Positions 31,337-34,516 of a DNA stretch of 34,516 bases are shown here, one piece after another (positions within the stretch are counted from its first letter, which is position 1; every line of letters begins with the position of its first letter). The stretch is from Paracoccus aestuariivivens (GTDB lineage: Bacteria; Pseudomonadota; Alphaproteobacteria; Rhodobacterales; Rhodobacteraceae). The stretch spans positions 1 through 34,516 of the forward strand of contig NZ_WMIE01000025.1 of NCBI RefSeq assembly GCF_009711225.1. Reading direction: 5' to 3'. A model generated the notes under the pieces. It was given only the letters and a program-made list of their open reading frames with translations. It searched no databases and was not told the DNA's origin. The position numbers and the translations under genes were made by a program.

Positions 31337-33976
31337 ATGGCGAGCTGGCAGGCGAAACAACGCGATCCGCTCTTCGACCAATCCACCCAGGCGGCATTGA
31401 AGCGCCGCGGAAATGAACTACTGGGTGCGGTCCTCGTGGCGTTGGGCGTCCTGATCGCGATGATGCTCGTCAGCTATTCTCCGGACGATCCGAGCTTCCT
31501 GTCCGCGACGGACGAACCGGCGCAGAACCTTCTGGGCCGGCCCGGAGCCTCGCTCGCATCCGTGCTGATGACGATGGTCGGGCGGGGTGCGTGGTTCCTG
31601 CCGATCGGATCGGTGGCATGGGGGCTGCGTTTCATGCTGCACCGCCACCCCGATCGGGTGATCCGCGTCATTTCGCTCGCGATCGCCGTCTTCCTGTTCT
31701 GTGGCTACACCGCCTCGATCACGCCACCGCCGGAATGGCCGCACGGTTTCGGCCTTGGCGGTGAGGCGGGCGATCTGGTCATGGGGTTCCTTCTGTCGCT
31801 GATGCCGCTCAAGGCGTCGGTCGCGATCAAGATCCTTGCTGTCCTGCTGGCGGCAGGCACGGTCGCGCTGGTTTCATTCGGGCTGGGCTTTGACCGTGCC
31901 GAACTGGGGGTTGGCCTGCGCTATCTTCGCGACGGGCTTGTGACGGCGAAACTGTTGTTCCTGCAAGCAATGGACAAAGCTATCCGGATGTCCTCGGGGG
32001 CGGCACGCGAATATCGCAGCCGTACCCATGCCCGCCGCGCACGCGTGGCACAGGCCGGATCGGCCGAATTGCCTGCTTCGGGGCCGCGTATCCATACGCA
32101 ACCCATACCGCCCACCCGTCGGCCCGCGCCGTCCCACGCCCATCGTGACGAGTTCGAGCCCGAACTGGTCGATCCGGAAACGCATTACGACGAAGACGCC
32201 GAGGCCCCCTCGAACGACGAGATCTCGGCCCGCATCACCGACGTCCTGCGCCAACGCTCGGAACGTCCCGCTGAAAAACAATCGGTTCTGTCGGCCGTGA
32301 CCGCCCGCCTCAACGGCAACCGCAGCGAACCGTCCCCCGCTATCGAAGACGAGGATGACGACGAGGACGCCCTTGCCCCCATGCCTGTGATGGCAAGCGA
32401 GCAATCCCGCAATCCGCTTCAGCCGCGCAAGCCCTCCCCCCGTCCGGCGCCCCAGCCTGCGGCCAGCCAGTACGAGCATCCGCCTTTGTCGCTTCTGGCT
32501 GCTGCTTCGACCGTGGACCGCCACCAGTTGCCGCCCGAGCAATTGGCCGAGAATGCCCGTATGCTCGAAGAGGTTCTGGACGATTATGGCGTCAAAGGTC
32601 AGATCACCGACGTCCGCCCCGGCCCCGTCGTCACGCTATATGAACTTGAGCCCGCTCCGGGCTTGAAAGCCAGCCGCGTGATCGGTCTGGCCGACGACAT
32701 CGCGCGTTCGATGTCGGCCCTGTCCGCCCGCGTCTCGACCGTGCCGGGCCGCTCGGTCATCGGGATCGAATTGCCGAATGTGCGCCGCGAAAAGGTCGTC
32801 TTGCGCGAGATTCTGGCCGCGCCAAGCTATGTCGACGGCACGCAGCCGCTGCCCTTGGCGCTTGGCAAGGATATCGGCGGCGGCCCGATCGTCGCGAATC
32901 TTGCCAAGATGCCCCACCTCCTGATCGCGGGGACCACCGGCTCGGGCAAATCGGTCGCAATCAACACCATGATCCTGAGCCTGCTCTACAAGCTCACCCC
33001 CGAGGAATGCCGCCTCATTATGATCGACCCCAAGATGCTGGAACTGTCGGTCTATGACGGCATCCCGCATCTGCTCTCCCCCGTCGTCACCGATCCGAAA
33101 AAGGCCGTCGTCGCGCTGAAATGGGTCGTCGGCGAGATGGAGGAACGCTATCGCAAGATGTCCAAGATGGGCGTGCGCAATATCGAGGGCTATAATGGCC
33201 GCGTCCGCGAGGCACTCTCCAAGGACGAGATGTTCAAGCGCACCGTCCAGACCGGCTTTGACGAGGATACCGGCGAACCGATCTTCGAGACCGAGGAGTT
33301 CCAGCCCGAAACCTTCCCCTATATCGTCGTCATCGTCGATGAGATGGCCGATCTGATGATGGTCGCGGGCAAGGAAATCGAGGCCTGCATCCAGCGCCTC
33401 GCCCAGATGGCGCGGGCATCGGGCATCCATATCATCATGGCGACGCAGCGCCCCTCGGTCGATGTCATCACCGGCACGATCAAGGCGAACTTCCCGACCC
33501 GGATTTCTTTCCAGGTCACGTCGAAGATCGACAGCCGCACCATCCTTGGCGAACAGGGGGCCGAACAGCTTCTGGGCATGGGCGACATGCTTTACATGGC
33601 GGGCGGCTCGAAAATCACCCGTATCCACGGTCCCTTCGTCTCGGATGAAGAGGTCGAGGAGGTCGTGAACCACCTCAAATCCTTCGGCCCGCCCAGCTAC
33701 ATGTCGGGCGTCGTCGAGGGACCGGACGAGGATCGTGCCGACAGCATCGATCAGGTTCTGGGCCTTTCCTCGGGCGAGGGCGGCGATGCCGAGCTTTACG
33801 ATCTGGCCGTGGCCATCGTCGCCAAGGACCGCAAATGCTCGACCAGCTATATCCAGCGCAAGCTGGCCATCGGCTACAACAAGGCCGCCCGCCTCGTCGA
33901 GCAGATGGAGGAGCAGGGCGTCGTCACTCCGGCAAACCATGTCGGCAAGCGCGAGGTCCTTGTCCCCGAGGTCTGA
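31337..33976 (+). CDS. ftsK: DNA translocase FtsK
   Basis: FtsK anchors at the septum and pumps chromosome ends apart, activating XerCD at dif. The 879-residue product has four to five membrane segments (about 30-190), a proline- and acid-rich linker (about 225-390), the motor with Walker A AGTTGSGKSVAIN near 530-542, Walker B IVVIVDEMADLMM and RPSVDVITG, and the C-terminal winged-helix gamma domain (about 810-879, CSTSYIQRKLAIGYNKAARL) that reads KOPS. The linker is shorter than in Escherichia coli. AAGGGGG precedes the ATG. Complete. Confidence 0.97.
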   Translation: MASWQAKQRDPLFDQSTQAALKRRGNELLGAVLVALGVLIAMMLVSYSPDDPSFLSATDEPAQNLLGRPGASLASVLMTMVGRGAWFLPIGSVAWGLRFMLHRHPDRVIRVISLAIAVFLFCGYTASITPPPEWPHGFGLGGEAGDLVMGFLLSLMPLKASVAIKILAVLLAAGTVALVSFGLGFDRAELGVGLRYLRDGLVTAKLLFLQAMDKAIRMSSGAAREYRSRTHARRARVAQAGSAELPASGPRIHTQPIPPTRRPAPSHAHRDEFEPELVDPETHYDEDAEAPSNDEISARITDVLRQRSERPAEKQSVLSAVTARLNGNRSEPSPAIEDEDDDEDALAPMPVMASEQSRNPLQPRKPSPRPAPQPAASQYEHPPLSLLAAASTVDRHQLPPEQLAENARMLEEVLDDYGVKGQITDVRPGPVVTLYELEPAPGLKASRVIGLADDIARSMSALSARVSTVPGRSVIGIELPNVRREKVVLREILAAPSYVDGTQPLPLALGKDIGGGPIVANLAKMPHLLIAGTTGSGKSVAINTMILSLLYKLTPEECRLIMIDPKMLELSVYDGIPHLLSPVVTDPKKAVVALKWVVGEMEERYRKMSKMGVRNIEGYNGRVREALSKDEMFKRTVQTGFDEDTGEPIFETEEFQPETFPYIVVIVDEMADLMMVAGKEIEACIQRLAQMARASGIHIIMATQRPSVDVITGTIKANFPTRISFQVTSKIDSRTILGEQGAEQLLGMGDMLYMAGGSKITRIHGPFVSDEEVEEVVNHLKSFGPPSYMSGVVEGPDEDRADSIDQVLGLSSGEGGDAELYDLAVAIVAKDRKCSTSYIQRKLAIGYNKAARLVEQMEEQGVVTPANHVGKREVLVPEV

Positions 33977-34044
33977 TCGAGGGCGCGCGGAACTTCTGAC
34001 CGAAACGGCCGGACTAACTTCCGCCGCCAAGAGCAAGGAAAACG

Positions 34045-34086
34045 AAGTGGGCCAGCGGCAAGACAACGCGGCCCACTTTTTTCTTT
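34045..34086 (+). terminator. Intrinsic terminator after ftsK
   Basis: AAGTGGGCC (34045-34053) pairs with GGCCCACTT (34070-34078), 9 bp, followed by a T-rich run (six T, C, three T). It lies about 70 bases after the ftsK stop and is the strongest terminator in the window. Confidence 0.85.
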
Positions 34087-34389
34087 ACGATCCCACCATT
34101 GGAATTTTCCGGACCTGCCTGATTTCGGCGCCCACGCTGCTGCGCAGATTTCTGCATCGAGATGAGGCTCATCCAGACACCGACACCGGCCCGAGCCCCA
34201 CGACAAATATCTGGCGAGACCGACGATGTAGCCGGTTCGGCGGCAGAACCGTGAAAACGATCCAGACCATCCGGTACGACAGGCGCCCCACCGGTTCCAT
34301 GGCCCTGCTTCGAAGGTCAGAAAACGCGCCCTATGGCCGACCAGATTCTAAGTCCTGCCGCGACACGCGCGGCAGGACAGATCTCAGTT
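34087..34389. other. Gene-free stretch between ftsK terminator and right IS end
   Basis: About 300 bases in which I recognise no gene on either strand. The open frames that cross it lack ribosome sites or known motifs. It contains an 11-bp perfect hairpin at 34352-34378. Confidence 0.5.
34352..34378. repeat. Perfect 11-bp hairpin beside the right IS end
   Basis: GTCCTGCCGCG (34352-34362) pairs with CGCGGCAGGAC (34368-34378) around a 5-base loop, 11 bases before the IS5-like repeat. On the minus strand a short TTAGAATCT follows. It could be the terminator of a gene now cut off by the element, or a target structure for insertion. Confidence 0.6.
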
Positions 34390-34516
34390 GTCCGCTCTGA
34401 ACACCTCCCGACGCATTGATTTTGGGTGATCAACCTTAGGCTTCATTCGCTTTGAATTGCAGGGTTTCGTATGCTTTGGCGAGAAACCCTGCAATTTCCG
34501 GTCGCCGATGAAGCCC
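34390..34516. repeat. 127-bp inverted repeat, right copy (IS5-like element end)
   Basis: Reverse complement of 380-506 with two mismatches. It is the end of an IS5-like element whose transposase reads to the right, off the window; the left copy's transposase reads to the left. Inner identity ends at 34390. The 14-bp internal inverted repeat lies at 34455-34468 and 34483-34496. No target duplication can be tested. Confidence 0.9.
34471..34516 (+). CDS. IS5-like family transposase, first 15 codons
   Basis: The gene starts MLWRETLQFPVADEA and runs off the right edge. It is the same start as the broken copy at 425-128, but the window ends before the region of that copy's lesions, so its integrity is unknown. 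AGGG, 6 bases before the ATG, lies in the arm of a hairpin whose loop holds the start codon. Confidence 0.55.
   Translation, partial: MLWRETLQFPVADEA

Noticed and set aside
32636..34066. Long open frame of 476 codons on the minus strand within ftsK
   Set aside because: It is the complement of a well-recognised gene with strong protein motifs; high GC commonly keeps the opposite frames open. No ribosome site or domain.
380..34516. Composite transposon or linear replicon with terminal inverted repeats
   Set aside because: The content is core chromosome (recQ, ftsK, lolA), the repeats are IS ends, and the end positions fit an assembly break.
1..34516. CRISPR arrays, prophage, defence systems, tRNA or rRNA genes
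   Set aside because: Looked for evenly spaced repeats, phage structural or integrase genes, known defence motifs and cloverleaf patterns; none seen by eye, which is not a computed search.

Overview
The window looks like chromosome of an alphaproteobacterium of the Rhodobacterales, probably Paracoccus or a close relative. This rests on gene families and order (a Roseobacter-type flagellar block; amidase, DapC-like aminotransferase and ftsK side by side; ModE reduced to its DNA-binding part; GC-rich, tightly overlapping operons), not on any rRNA gene, because none is present. Both ends lie in mobile DNA. The left end runs 127 bases into an IS21-like element and the right end 127 bases into an IS5-like element, which is what a short-read contig stopping at multicopy insertion sequences would look like.

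Bases 1-862 are a nest of IS debris: an IS21-type end inside a broken IS5-type transposase gene, which itself abuts a frameshifted IS3-type transposase remnant. Bases 863-10922 hold half of a flagellar gene cluster: fliF-fliH-fliN-fliP on the minus strand, and, divergently, fliL, a DUF6468-like gene, a MotE-like gene, motA, an orphan gene, flhA, fliR, flhB and a FliJ-like gene. Most neighbours overlap by 4 bases. They supply the MS ring, export gate, stator and part of the switch; fliG, fliM, fliI, fliQ, motB, rod, hook and filament genes are absent. GC content climbs from about 35-40 % at fliP/fliH to over 60 % at flhA.

From 11.3 kb on the content is ordinary GC-rich chromosome: a TetR regulator, an I78-like lipoprotein, recQ and a yggT gene (minus), a thioesterase, an MFS transporter overlapping a MepA endopeptidase gene, a phytase-like secreted protein, a queuosine-precursor-type transporter, L-lactate permease and a thiolase (minus), the molybdate operon modE-modABC, a lytic transglycosylase-like lipoprotein, lolA and a ubiH-type hydroxylase (minus), an amidase, an aminotransferase and ftsK, closed by a strong terminator.

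The most unusual item is the gap at 19461-19774. It carries a nested four-helix RNA candidate whose outermost 13-bp helix pairs a near-perfect Shine-Dalgarno sequence with a distal sequence resembling the 16S rRNA 3' tail. The Shine-Dalgarno is ideally placed for an 18-codon open reading frame, and the element ends in an intrinsic terminator. It matches no RNA family I can name.
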